A DNA stretch of 64,000 nt from Helopsaltes ochotensis. Its lineage: Eukaryota > Chordata > Aves > Passeriformes > Locustellidae. Of the stretch, positions 26,111 through 38,036 are shown in pieces; position 1 is the stretch's first letter; every line of letters begins with the position of its first letter. The stretch is from NCBI GenBank assembly GCA_013400155.1, contig VXBM01000098.1:720551-784550 (forward strand), given 5' to 3'. The translations under genes and the position numbers were made by a program. The notes under the pieces were generated by a model. That model worked only from the letters and a program-made list of their open reading frames with translations, did no database searches and was not told the origin of the DNA.

Positions 26111-26163
26111 AAGAGTTGGATTTGATGATCCTTGTGGCTCCTTTCCAACTCAGGATATTCTAG
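26111..26163 (+). mobile_element. CR1 3' terminus, sense orientation
   Basis: 'gttggatttgatgatccttg' followed by 'tggctcctttccaactcag' and 'gatattctag' closely matches the CR1 3' end on the plus strand. Only the last ~50 bp are recognisable. Confidence 0.85.
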
Positions 26164-27130
26164 TAGTCAAATTCAGTTTACTGTTTAATCCCTCATTACT
26201 GGTATTATTTTGGTTTGTATCAATTTGAATTGAATCAGATTGTCTCACTAGAATGCTGATGTTGGGTCAGTGGCAGAAATGCTCTAAATATATTTTCATT
26301 TATCTGACAAAGGAGAAAAGCAGTCCCTGAAAAGCTAGGGAAATCCACTTAGTACACTATGGAAAGATACTTGGATATGCTGAAGTCAGTCACTGAAAAT
26401 CCTATACAGGGGAATCAGGAGAGGATAGTAGGTACATAAAAATACCTATAATTTCAGAAGGGCTGATGAAATTACAAGTTTTACAAGCTAATGTGAGTAA
26501 CCTGTATGTTTGTAAGCACTTCACTGATGTCCACAGCTTTAATACTTTTAAAATATGGAATTGGCCGCTAAGTTGCAGAAAAGGGAAATAAAATTTGTTG
26601 CCCTTGTTAATCTTGTAATTAAATATCCTTGTCTCTTTGCCTGTCTCTTACACCACACTGAACAGAGCTCAGAGTTACACAGCCATGGTTGAATGCCCTT
26701 TCTCTGTTGCAGGCATTTAATGCTCAGACTTTGCATCCTGGCGAGCTGTATGTCATGTTTGCTCGTCTCTGTGTGACAGCACTAAAGTAACATGAATATT
26801 TATCAGGTTGATGGAAAGTATATTAGAAACCAGGATCATTAAATTTGAAAAACTGATCAGGGCTTAGTATCATGATCATTTTATGTCAAGTCAAATTCTC
26901 TTATCTTTTAAAATGTTCTTCTTCATATGCTCATGCTGATTGAAATTGTCTATTGTCCTGCATCATATTTTGGCCAAGGAATTTTCCGAGGGTTCTACAA
27001 ACCAGCGTCCAAATATTATTTTACATTACTTCATTACTGATATGCAAACTTGTACTTTAATTTTATTGGCAAATATCAAACCGTTATACTGAGGACATCA
27101 GAGCTGCCAATTCATGAATATATCTCATTA
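26164..27130. other. Unique AT-leaning non-coding sequence
   Basis: Nothing is recognised beyond ordinary composition. Confidence 0.5.
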
Positions 27131-27190
27131 TCACAGGATGGTTTTGGCTAGGAGGGACCTTAAAGACTGTCTAGTTTCACCCTGCCTCCA
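27131..27190 (-). mobile_element. CR1 3'-terminal fragment
   Basis: 'tcacaggatggttttggcta', then 'ggagggaccttaaag' and 'actgtctagtttcaccctgc', read as the reverse complement of the CR1 end. Similarity fades after about 60 bp. Confidence 0.75.
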
Positions 27191-30100
27191 GATATCCATC
27201 TTGATACATGCAGCAGTCAACCACCAGTCTGGGCAGTTGAAGATACCATTCCTGAGGACAGGAATAGCACAGGAGCTGCAGATGGAAGGGTGGGACTCAC
27301 CTCAAACCCACAGATGTCTTCAGAATCTCATTTGACATCAGTTCTTCAAAAAAGCCCCGAACAAAACCTCGTTTTTCATTTTTTTTTCTTCAAGGGCATG
27401 TGTGTAGTGTATCTGTCATCTCTAAGTTGACATTCAGAGGTGCTGGTTGTAGCAAAACGTCAGTGTGGAGACCACAAACAGACAAATAATGAGGGTGCAA
27501 TGGTAGTCACAGACTGTGCATTGCAGAGTCCACAGCAAACATTTGCTGCCGTGACAGGGAAGTTGTCCAGGATGGCAGATGTTGAGTAGGCTGGGGGAAA
27601 CCTGCTCATTTTTAAAAGCAGCCCTACCTGGTTTGTATTTTATTTTACTTCATTTTATTAGCAGAGGAGAGCATGCTTCTGTCCTGAAGCAGGCACAAGC
27701 CATTTTGTCCTTTATCTGATAATTGTTCTGTATGGTTTCCATGATTAATGCTGACCTGCAGTCCTGTACTGTGTGACATAGCATCACCTTCAGACTCCGA
27801 GTCCCAGTGAATGCTTGAGTTTCTGATTTCTAATAACTGGGAAAGCAAGAAGCGTTGTTTGAATACAACCCAGGCCTTTTTTCAAAATATTGAAATGATT
27901 GCAAATGGCTAATCTAAGTGGCAATCCAATATTTGCTGCTAAAATGTAAGACCCAAAGATTCAGGATAAGACACACAGCTTAGTCCTTACCTTCCTTTGG
28001 TTTGTGGGTTCATTTAGATTTTAGTTTGTGTGCTTGTTTAAGATAGAGTTTCATACTGCTCTGTGAAGCTGCAAACCACTTTTCTTCTGTGCTGTTTACA
28101 CTCAGGACCTTACAAAACTTTCCATGGCCTTTAACATGGATGACAGTGCTGGGGATTCATTACATGGCTGCCTAAGTACTTTCTTTTTATATCAAAATGA
28201 TTTATATGTTCTGTACCTTTCCCATTTCCTCTTTGGAGCATGCCAGAAAAGTAAGGCCCGTGCAGCAATTGCTGTGATTGATGCTACGCTTTTGAAGACA
28301 GATGGGAATTATTTAATGCTGGGGGACTTTCCAATTAGCTCTCTATCCTACCCGTGTTTGGAATTATCAGTTAATTTTGTGTGCAGGGTTAGCTCAGCAG
28401 CACCAAGAACTGAGGAGCTCATATCAAATCAGCTGGATATGATATCACCTGAGCTGGAATGGTTTTCCAGGTATTTATGCGGGAGTGATCCTTAATATTG
28501 AAGGTATCTCACATCAGTATGGGGCCACTGCCCTTGCAGGAATTCTTCCAAAGTCAAGCCATGTAGAAGTGACCTTCTTTTAATTACCTGGTTTTCCATT
28601 GCTGGTGAAGGGAAGCAAAGCTAAATATGATTGATATTCTCTTCTTACTGCTCTACTCCGAAATTTAGCAAATAGAGGTGAAGCACAGAGAAGTGGAGGG
28701 TTCAATGGCCGGTGAGTGGTCAGAGACTCCTGAGACACTGGATTTTTGCAAGGCAGCACTCCAACAGCCCAAGTACAGAGCACAGAAAATCCTGACCTAT
28801 TTCAGGAAGTGTGATTTGGACAGCAGCTCCTGAAATTGCCATTTTAAGCAATGTGTTGGGTGATGACTCCGACACTGGAGTTTTGTTGTCTGCTTTTTAA
28901 GAAGAGGAGCAAGACTGCTGTAAGTGAACGCTGGGAATCTGTAACAAAAGTCTGTGCAGGCAGTTGTGAATATTAGTCACTGTGAACAGGACGCACGAGG
29001 TTTTCTCTCTGATAATTACCCAATGCTTGGCACAGCTTCCTGCTCTCCAGCTCCACCTGATTGAGCTTTAAGTCACCTGACAAGTGCACCCAATTTTAAG
29101 AATCCAACTCCTTGTAACTGTGGGAATACATTGAATTCTGCAAGAAGCCAAGTGATAGAGCTTTGCTGGGAGATTGTAGACTGCTGTGCTGGTTTTGTAG
29201 CATTCCTCTCTGCTGAAAAGCTGAGCTTGTGCTGCCTGATCAGTATTATCTCCCTCACGCAGGTTTACAGTGGCAGGGACAGTAGTCTGAGTAGAACATT
29301 TTCCGCGAAACACCCTTTCCTGTGGAACCATATTTATCAACAGTGGGTTTGTTTGTGCCTGACATACATTTCTTTAAATACCCAAAAGAATGTGACGCAC
29401 TCCTGCACTTATCTGAGGAGTGAAACTTCTATTCACTGGGAACAATGCAATTCAGTGTAAGAGGTATTTCTATTTTTTGGGCTAAATAATGGTGATTACT
29501 GTTTCACTGCTGCATGGCCATCCTGAAAAGTGACATTTGCCTTTTGCATTATCAGAGAAATAGGAACACCACCAATAAATTCCTTCTTTATCTGCTGTGG
29601 GCAACAGGTCATTTGTATGTATTTTATATGTATATTGTGAGAATTAGTTGTATTTTCCCACTTCCTACAAATCAGAGTGAAAAGACTGACAGGTAACATG
29701 CAAAGGAACTTATCAGTTATTTTCTACATTAGATGCACTTCTATCCTTTGTTTTATTAAAGTGTAATAATATTAAATCATTAAATCCTTATTATTGGGGA
29801 GATTGAAATTTGTGAAAAATCTCACATTCCTTGAAGGAAAAGGGAGAATAAGGAATGTGTGAGTCTGGAAATCCCAGGGAAGTAAATTCCTTAAAAAAGA
29901 ATGCTTCTGCAATTCTAATGACTGAGCATATCAAATGTCCCCTACACTTGCATAGGTATTCTAGTATAATTATTTTTTACCAAATCTCTTTTCTTTTTCC
30001 TTGCAAATATTCATTTTTCTTTTGTTCAGCTAATCAGGTAACAAGTACCTGCCCTTTGTTATCTCCATGTTAACTCGAATGTTGCACTGTAATTGAACTC

Positions 30101-33100
30101 TTTCTTTAACCTTATCTAACAACGAACTTGAGTGAATTGAAAATCTCTGATATCATCATAATCCTTTACTTATCTTTCTTTGCTTAGGAGGAAAAATACC
30201 CATTGAGCTTGACTCACCTGGAAGATTTATAGAGTATTAGTACTCTGAAAATTGCTGCTTCTGTCTCTTCAAATTCCCATGTTTTATGCAGTTGCATTCA
30301 ACTTATCTGTCTGTCCGACCATTGTTATGCCGCTCTATCTCTGCTGTTGCTAGAATTTAAATTCAAAAACTCCTTGCAGCAGGGATTGGAGGCCGACTCC
30401 AGCTCTTTTGACTCCAAGGGGAGCGGTGTCAGTAGCTTGTGTAGCTTGTGTAGGTCAGGATTTACTTCCTAACCTTTGTGAATTACCGATCAACAGTGTG
30501 TTCTCAGTAACACTGTACAAATATGTAGAATTGTCTACCCTTCTGGTGTACATGTATAGTCTTGTGTGCCACACCTCCCCCATAATAGTAAATGCAGTCT
30601 CTGATTGACTTGGGTATGGCAGAAATTGCTGGAAAAGCTTTTTCCTCATGCTGCTTATCATGAACAGAATATGGAGGGTTCCTGGCATTCATCCTGCATT
30701 CAGTGTGTTTCATACCTGGATTTTATTTTCACTTATCTGAAGACAGGCTGCCTTCATGGTAATCAAAAATAAATCACAGAGGGGAAGAAATGGGATTTTG
30801 TGCTTTCATTTTTGTTAGTTCATCTCTGGAGCCTGAGAAAGATTTTCTTTCTTGTGCTGCCTTGTGATTGAGACAGGACATGATCTGCTGTTTAGGTAGT
30901 TGCTTAATAATTATCCTTAAAACCATAGGTGATACCATCAGGTTGGCAGAACACCTCTCATCTTCCACAACACTGCGCTGTGTTTACTCCGAAAAATCCT
31001 TCCTGTTTCTTCAGCTCCTAGGGCTCCAGGCCAGTGGAAAGCAGACTGAGCACTTTGCAAAATACAATTTTTAAGCCCTTGCAGCTAGATTGTTTCTCTC
31101 TCCTTTTTATTTGTCAGCCCTTTCCTCATACTACTTTGGGTTAGTGGAGAAAATCAGGCAGTCACCTCAGGGCCTTTTTTTTTTCCCCATTATCTGTCTG
31201 TCTCCAACTGTTTGGCCAGAATCTGGCTGTTGAATTGCCTCTAGAGTTTTCATTTATTTTGATAATGTGGGTGTAGAGACCTGTGCCTCTCCTCTCTTAG
31301 CTGTGGGGGGAAAGGAGGAGCACAGCCAAGTCGTGCTCTGGTGCTCCAGAGCTGCATGTGCCTTTCCAAGGGTTCATGGGCCCTTCCCAAGGCTCCTGAA
31401 TGTATTTGTTACAGGTGTGATGTCAGGTACAAAATTCTGACTTAAAGAGAATCAGATTTTAATAGGTAAAAATTTTTAAAGCACCTTATGACTTGTAATT
31501 TTAGCATTATTATGGTAGGTAAACCATTAGGGTTAATGTGTCGTAGGCAATTACATTCTGGCTATTTAAAACCTGGTTATTACAGAATCTGATTCTACTA
31601 CAGAAAATCATCTAGTTTCAATCCCTCCAATGGATATTCAAAGTCTTTGTTGTAAAAAATCCTTTTTTCTGGCATGTTGTTTTAATATGACAGCCAAGCA
31701 TTACGAACCCATTCCCATCAGATCCTGTTCAGCTCCTCTCTGCTTGCACTATCTTTCCTCTTTGCAAGACTCGAGCGGACTCAGGCAGCCTTGGTGCTTG
31801 TACCCTGCAGAATACGGACGTTCCCCATGGCACTTGTCTCCAAAATGGTCATGATTGTGCACCCAGACACTTCCTAGGAGCTGCTCATGGCCTCCCAAAG
31901 CTTTGCAGTTTACATTATTAATGGCTGGGTTGTGGTTTGGGCTGTTCATGCCAACAGAGATCACGCAGGTCCCAATTATTTTTGCAGTTGTCTAACCAAT
32001 TTTGTACTCTAAGTCAGATGTTTCTGGAGGAACAAAAGCGTAAGAGCAGATTTTTGTTGCTTGACAGATGTTTGAAAGGGGAAGAGATTTAAGAAAGCTT
32101 TGTAAAACAAGCACTAAGTTAATTAAAATCAATGCTTTAGAAGGGATGTTTTCAATGCCCCATCACTTTACATCAGGCAGACTGTGATTTGGAATCACGG
32201 GCTGAAGTCATACCATCCTACATTTTCTTTAGATCTGAGTTTAGTAAATAAAATGTAGTCACATTAAAGTGAGATCATTCTCTTCTCCCTCTTCCCTTTC
32301 CATTCCTCCTCCCTCCTCTTCCCATGTTTTTAGGGAATGGATTGTGTGGCTTCTTTTTTTTAAGGGTCTGTTTCTTTTAGTGAACCTCACTGCTGTTGTG
32401 TTTGGTTTGTGTATTGCAGCATCCTACAGGAAATGTCTAATTGATTGTTATAATAGCAGTGGGCCAGAAATTGTTCCAAGTCCATTTATTCACGTTGAAG
32501 TAGTTTTTGTGTCTATCCCTTGTTTCACAGAATCTCCTCTTTGCTTTATTCCTGATGTTCGGTATTTCAGACAAATGCTCCTGTACCGAACAGAGCAATT
32601 AAACATCTAGTCAGTCATGTCACAACAGTATTTTTTCTATTCACAGAAAGCACTTGTACTTGCTTTGTGAAAATGTTCTGCCTGCTCTAAAGCTACTTGG
32701 ACTGTTTCAGGGTTTTACATCAGCTGCAAGTTCCTCTTTGGCTGCTCCAAACCTTGGAAATTGAAATAAGTACCTCTGTTAACGTGACAAGATGTGATAG
32801 TACAAGATGAAAGTTGCTTGTGTTACGCCATCTACCACAGCCAGTGTCTGTTTCTGCATTTCCTTGGAAAAATGCCCCACTCCATCACAGCCAGGCATTT
32901 TTGTCAGATTATAGTAAATTTATTTGTTTGCTGATTTGTATATCTGGATGGGTAAGGAACCACCACCCAGCGATTTACGTTTCCCTCTGTCACAACAGGA
33001 ACTTCCTCCTGCATAGGATGTGCCTGGATATCTGGGTTTTAAAGCAGGTCACCCTCCCCATCCTGTTTGCCATGGTGTAAACAGGAAGGAAGTGTCCCAG

Positions 33101-33411
33101 ATGTGTGCAGATGAAGTGCCTCTCAGCCTGGCGCTGCTGGATGGATGCAGCAGCTCATCACCACTGGCTGCTCGTGCAGGGGGAAGCAGAGTGTTTGTCA
33201 CAGGAGCCGTTTGCAGTGCCCTTGACTTCCGCTGGCTGCCTTCTGCACCCTCCAGCATTTGGGAGCCGAGAACCGTGCCTGACCTTTTGGGTTTTAGGGG
33301 AGCCTTCGCTCCTGTAAAACCCAAATCCTCATGCTGGGGAGGACAGAGATTCCCAGCCATGCTCTGGCTGCCGTTGCAGCTTGCTGGCTCCCCATGGAGC
33401 CAGTGTGTGGT
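27191..33411. other. Long unique non-coding stretch
   Basis: Over 6 kb I see no gene, RNA or confident element. A possible highly diverged CR1 3' end at about 31585-31632 ('aaaatcatctagtttcaatc') is too weak to call firmly. Frames such as plus 28124-28495 (123 codons) and plus 33020-33544 (174 codons) show no recognisable domain. The sequence from 33020 to 33410 is locally GC-richer. Confidence 0.45.
33407..33411. repeat. Probable target-site duplication, left copy (GTGGT)
   Basis: GTGGT here recurs at 34050-34054 on the other side of the LTR-like element. The following T also matches, so the shared word could be six bases. A five-base duplication fits retroviral integration. Confidence 0.55.
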
Positions 33412-34049
33412 TGTCCTGGTTTGGAAAGACTGCTATCTGCCAGGGAAAGCTGGAGCTTCCCTTGGAATGGAGAATGGAAACCCCCTCCCTCCAAACTATT
33501 ATAATTTTGTAATTAGGGGGTTTCAGGCAAAGATATTAGAATAGGAATAACAGTGCTTTACTAGGAATATTAAAGATACAAATATAGTTGTACAAGAGAA
33601 AAAAAAACAAACAAAAAACAAGCAAACAAAAAAATTCCTAGAAACACTGACAGAACGTGACCTGACACCCTGTTGGTCAGGGTATCAGGATTAGTCCAAG
33701 TAAGTGTTCCTGGAATGACAGATGTGGTTCTGTTGGAGTAGAGATGATCCTGTGGAAGGTTCCAGTGGTGGTGAGATGGGTCTGGTCTTCCTCTGGGAGT
33801 CCAGTGGAAAACAGGCTGTCCTGGTGTTCTCAATCTCAGCTTTTATCCAGGTGGGAATGCTTGGCTCCTCCCACTGGGTGGAGCATCTCCCAATGGGATG
33901 ATGTAATTGTGTCAGTCATGCAGTGAGCCTCGACAGCCCATTAAGAGCAGATATCCCACAGAGGGAGGATGGGCTGTAGAAAAGATAAAGAACACTGCTC
34001 TGCCTGGTTTTAATGTCTCACAGCTGGCCCATTAACACCTCCTCCCCAC
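33412..34049 (-). mobile_element. Solo LTR of an endogenous retrovirus, songbird ERVL-like
   Basis: Read on the minus strand this ~638-bp block has LTR organisation. A promoter-like part contains 'cccattgggagatgctccac' and 'gggaggagcc', then a TATA-like 'ggataaaagctg' (plus 33838-33849). A long leader-like part follows, and the element ends in '...ccaaaccaggaca' at 33412. The wording resembles a songbird ERV LTR family I remember, but I cannot confirm the name. Flanking GTGGT words support integration. The far end reads CCCAC rather than a clean CA, so one base may have been lost. No gag, pol or env sequence lies beside it, so it is a solo LTR. It contains an A-rich internal patch at 33599-33632. 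Confidence 0.75.
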
Positions 34050-34054
34050 GTGGT
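34050..34054. repeat. Probable target-site duplication, right copy (GTGGT)
   Basis: Matches 33407-33411 across the solo LTR. Confidence 0.55.
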
Positions 34055-34084
34055 TTCAGCAGATGATAATAGAATGCACACCCC

Positions 34085-34135
34085 TGGTTGCAATCCTGCA
34101 TTGCAACCCTGCATTGCAACCCTGCATTGCAACCC
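34085..34135. repeat. 13-bp tandem repeat, about 3.5 copies
   Basis: The unit 'ctgcattgcaacc' repeats without interruption, with the first copy degenerate ('ggttgcaatc'). The array begins about 30 bp from the edge of the solo LTR. Confidence 0.9.
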
Positions 34136-35250
34136 AAGACAGCGGTAAAGGCAGGAGAGCCCTGCTCCTGCACACCGGTGTGTGCCAGTTAGATTGCAGG
34201 ATGGGAAAGGGCTGCACACAAGCACGTTTGCAGTGCTGTCCTCACCTCTACAGAACACGGATGAAAGTGGCATCACGCAGACCTTGTTAAAAAGAAAAAA
34301 AAGAAAAAGGAAAAAAAAGCCATCAGGAAAAAGGATCTGACATATCTGTAGCTCTGTGCTGCAGAGCATTTTAGCATCTCTTGTGAATTGCTGGCTGCTC
34401 TCAATTCGCACTTATTAAATGGACATTTGAGGCACTTAGCGCCTTGCAGGGGGCATTCAGCACTGTTTGGCATCAGTGTCTTCCTAGGTCTTCACTTCTG
34501 AAACAACCAGCTCTGCAGAGCAGAGTAAAAGTTTGTTTTGACAACCTGTTGTGATGTATGGGTCCAATTACTGAAGTCTCCCCACTCATGTTGGTTCTGG
34601 AATTTTTTTTTTTTTTTTTTTTTTGGATAGTAGAAGCATAAACTGAAACAAGGAATTCTCCTTTATGTTACATTCCCTCTAGGCAAAAAAGTAAATATAG
34701 GGAGGAAAGGAATTAATGGAGCCTATAACTCATACGGGTGTTGTTTGTTCATATACATCACATTACTCTGCCACGCTTACTCAGTTTTTCTCATCATTCT
34801 TTCTCCACTCCCAGCTCTCCCTTCTCTTATCGTATTTTTACATCAGCATAACATTTTGGATTTCACAGAATCCCCTCGTAATTTACTCTAATGCTAACAA
34901 CGTGAATCTTGGAGATGTAATTTACACCATCGAGCTGAACCAGAGCCAGGCACGTCTCCAGGAGTTGCACCTGCTTTCTCTAGGCTGTATTTAGCGGAAT
35001 TTTTCCTATAATGTTTAATTCATGTTCTTTCTGGGAAAATATTTAGTAAGCTAACAATTGAAGTTAGGGTTAGGGGATCTTACTACAACTTGAAGTAATG
35101 CAGATAAAACAGTTTCCAAACATTTCAGATATCACAAAATGAGTTTTGAATTATGAGCGTTTCTCCCTCTGCTCTTTCTCCATTATTAAATCCATGTTCA
35201 CTTTCATTCCATTTCCATTAAGAGCATATCCTTTTTCTGCCTCAAGGAGA
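34136..35250. other. Unique non-coding sequence with homopolymer runs
   Basis: An A-rich patch at 34288-34318 and a T run of about 23 at 34602-34624 are present. Otherwise nothing is recognised. Confidence 0.5.
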
Positions 35251-35430
35251 AAACAAACAATAACCCCAACACACACAGACAGACAAACCCCAAACCAACC
35301 AGCCAACCAAACACAAACAGGCAAAAAGCAACCAAAAAAACCCTCCAAACCCCAAAAATCCCACAACCAAAAAAAACCCCAAAAAAACCAAAAAACAAAA
35401 CAAAAAAACCACCAAAAACCAACTTACCAA
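35251..35430. repeat. A/C-only low-complexity block
   Basis: For about 180 bases the plus strand is almost entirely A and C, with very few G and T, in irregular mixtures such as 'ccccaaaaaaacc' and 'caaacc'. The minus strand is therefore G/T-rich with repeated GGG and GGGG runs. The frames through it (for example plus 35146-35484, a K/Q/P/N-rich reading) come from the composition. Confidence 0.9.
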
Positions 35431-35740
35431 GAAAACCCTTTTGGACAAGTAAGCTTTCTAATTTCTCCTTCTTATCTGGAGTGATGGTCAGTCACTGGCC
35501 CTTCCCTCTTACAGGAGGGAAAGAAATAAATTTTGTCTTGTGAAGTAATGTCCCATTTTCAACATAGAGTATGGAAAGTGCATGCTCAGAGACATACCAA
35601 CAAACATATAAAGAATTTTAAAAGACTGTTATTTGTGGCACGTTGTTATCTGAAATTAATGTGATTTACTCAAGACAATTCTTTTCCTCTGTTCAATTCT
35701 GCATTAATCAATTCAGTGTCCAATTCTACATAAAAAACTG
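35431..35740. other. Unique non-coding sequence, nothing recognised
   Basis: Sequence between the A/C block and a CR1 fragment; nothing is recognised. Confidence 0.5.
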
Positions 35741-35845
35741 TAGGCCAGGGCTTTGAGCAGCCAAGTCTGTTGAAAGGTTTCCCTGCCCATGGTAGGGGGC
35801 TGGAACGAGATCATCTCACTTCAAACTAAAACCATTCTGTGATTG
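35741..35845 (+). mobile_element. CR1 LINE 3' end, sense orientation
   Basis: 'taggccagggctttgagcag' is followed by 'ccctgcccatggtagggggc', 'tggaacgagatcatctcact' and a terminal 'accattctgtgattg'. This is the CR1 3' end in sense order on the plus strand, about 105 bp long. Confidence 0.88.
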
Positions 35846-37782
35846 TTTGGAAAATGATCTTATGCTTATCATCAACAAAACTGGAGCAGTTCCTTCCCTG
35901 CCTTTGGCACAGATAAATGTTGGATTGCCCTACTTGGGATTAGGAACAAGCTGTCTGTGCTTAAAAATGTGGTTTGTTCTCTTGCTTACCTGGTTTGTCA
36001 CCCTTAGTTTTATTAAGAAAAGTTAAGCCCTGAAAACAAGAAGATGCTTTTTAGTGGCATGAAACAAGGTTCTGTGACCGTGTGTTCGGAGCTCAGTCCT
36101 GAGAGGTGCAGAAGGTGACAAGAAAAGGGACAGTGGCACCAGCAGGGTCAGGTCCCTTCTGACTGACTCTCAAATTTCTCGGGGTTTCTAAATGAGATAA
36201 TAATTCTTGTCTTTGAAATGGGGAAATCTTTTAGACTTGGTTGAATCAAAGGTGGTCGAAATCCTCTTCTCTTTGAACAGTATTGAGTTGCACATCTATT
36301 AGCAAGCTGGGATGCATGGACGTTTTTTCTAGAAGCCTCTGAGGCACTTTTTGTCTTCTTTTTGTCTTTTATGTCTCTCTTATATAAATGAATGAAAGTT
36401 CTCCACATCCCATGTAACGCAATGGTGTGGTGGTTTTGAGTGCTACAGGAGGGCAAACCTCTTTGTTGATCTCTTTAAAGTACCAAGAAACCGACTGTGT
36501 TGGTTGGTAATTCCAAGAAAATACATGAGCTAAGCGTACTTGTCATTGGACTGCATGAAGATGCCTGGTACAAGTGCCTAAAACTGCTAAAATGTCTGGG
36601 GAGAAGCAGAGGAAAAGATGTTTACAGAAATTCACTTTGCAATTTATTATCAGAATTATACTCCTGTATGGCTGTAACCTGTGGAAGGTCTCGTGTCAAA
36701 AATGATAAATGGTCAGAATGCTGGTAGTAATTTGTGTTTGCTATTGAATTTCTGCTCAGCTAAACATCCACTTAGAGCATATACTTCTTGGTAGAAAACA
36801 TTAAAATAAAAGATAACTTTTTGTTTTCTGGTAGAGAAAGGAACAGCTTGTGGTACCTTTAAAGAGCTCATTGCAGTAAAGCCAAGAAAGAAAACAAAAC
36901 AAAAACTCAGAACAGATTGCTCAGCCTGTGGCTGGACTGGTACGAGCAATCTGTGCAAGATTTCTCCAGAGGAAAACTCTTGAGGCTTCTGCTGCTGAGA
37001 AACATAGCATAGAGTGGTGAACTGAAAACTGTTGAAAAAGCAGAACCTTTACTGAAGACAAAAACCAATCCCAAAGAGTTCTGCTGTGCCTGCGATTCTG
37101 CTGTTCAGCCTGCATTCCTTTCTGCAGTGTTTTTCTGTTCTAAGTGAGTGTTCTGCTGGGCTGGAAGTGGAGTCTGCAAAAATTTCACACCTGGGCTCTT
37201 ATAGGAACAACCTGCTCCTATAATTTCATCCTTTAATTTAACTTCTAAAAAAACACCAAAAAAAAAAAAATTCCCTTATTTATGAAAACGACGTGGTTCC
37301 CTTTGTTCATCTTGCAGTGCACTGTCGATTCCAGATGGAATTTGATGCCAGTCAATACTACAATACCTTCCTGTTTCCTTGCATGTTTGTGCACGTTGTC
37401 TACTTCCATAACGCTAACGCTGTCAGTGTTCACTTGATCCCTTGTTTATAAGTGAGGAATTTCCTTTCCTGGAGGAGACACGCCTGGAATGAAAATCACT
37501 ATTTGCATAAATTGTGCCTTAACTTAGTATGGGATTTGGAATATATCTGGAATTGGTTACAAAAAGCAGGGCAGGCGGCAACTGATGATGAAGGAGAATA
37601 TCTCGGTCTGGCAGAGCCACGTTCTCTCTGCTGTCCAAGCTGTGAGCTGTGGGGAGAATCCACCTCAGGCAGCCAACACAGTGCTCCCAGAGGGAGCAGG
37701 ATGGGGCAGCCTGCACAAAGTGCAGCCTGGATCAGCGCAGAGACGGAGCCCTGTCAGCACGTCACAGCCGGGACATCCGTCT
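35846..37782. other. Unique non-coding sequence, nothing recognised
   Basis: No gene or family is recognised. There is an A run at about 37257-37270. GC content rises after 37560 toward the minisatellite. Confidence 0.5.
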
Positions 37783-38020
37783 CGGAACAGAGGCAGGTGA
37801 TTTCTGGCTGAGCACCATCCCTCGTCAGAACAGAGGCAGGTGATTTCTGGCCCAGCACCATCCCTCCTCAGAACAGTGGGGCAGGTGATTTCTGGCTGAG
37901 CACCACCCCTCCTCAGAACAGAGGATTTCTGGCTGAGCACCATCCCTCCTCAGAACAGAGGCAGGTGATTTCTGGCCGAGCACCATCCCTCCTCAGAACA
38001 GAGGATTTCTGGCCGAGCAC
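37783..38020. repeat. 43-bp minisatellite, about 5.5 copies
   Basis: The word 'cagaacag' (or a one-base variant) starts units at 37783, 37826, 37869, 37914, 37951 and 37994. Spacings are 43, 43, 45, 37 and 43 bp. Each unit continues as 'aggcaggtgatttctggc' and 'tgagcaccatccctcctc'. The 37-bp unit and the last partial unit lack 'caggtg'. The array stops inside its sixth unit, where the assembly-duplicated segment starts. Confidence 0.92.
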
Positions 38021-38036
38021 CCAAAGCGGTGCTCGG
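38013..38036. other. 9-bp perfect hairpin at the duplication boundary
   Basis: 'ccgagcacc' (38013-38021) pairs with 'ggtgctcgg' (38028-38036) around 'caaagc'. The second assembled copy begins inside this hairpin, at the base corresponding to 38015. Confidence 0.7.

Noticed and set aside
31585..31632. Possible CR1 3' end ('aaaatcatctagtttcaatc')
   Set aside because: Only about 30 bases resemble CR1 and the following sequence does not continue the expected order. It needs a profile search.
33020..33544. 174-codon plus-strand open frame
   Set aside because: No recognisable domain. Its 3' part runs into the solo LTR starting at 33412, and competing frames exist on the other strand.
35146..35484. 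K/Q/P/N-rich 112-codon frame
   Set aside because: It is a translation of the A/C-only low-complexity block.
37783..38020. CRISPR-like array (regular repeats at about 43 bp)
   Set aside because: The units are contiguous copies with no unique spacers, the genome is vertebrate, and no cas genes are present. It is a minisatellite.
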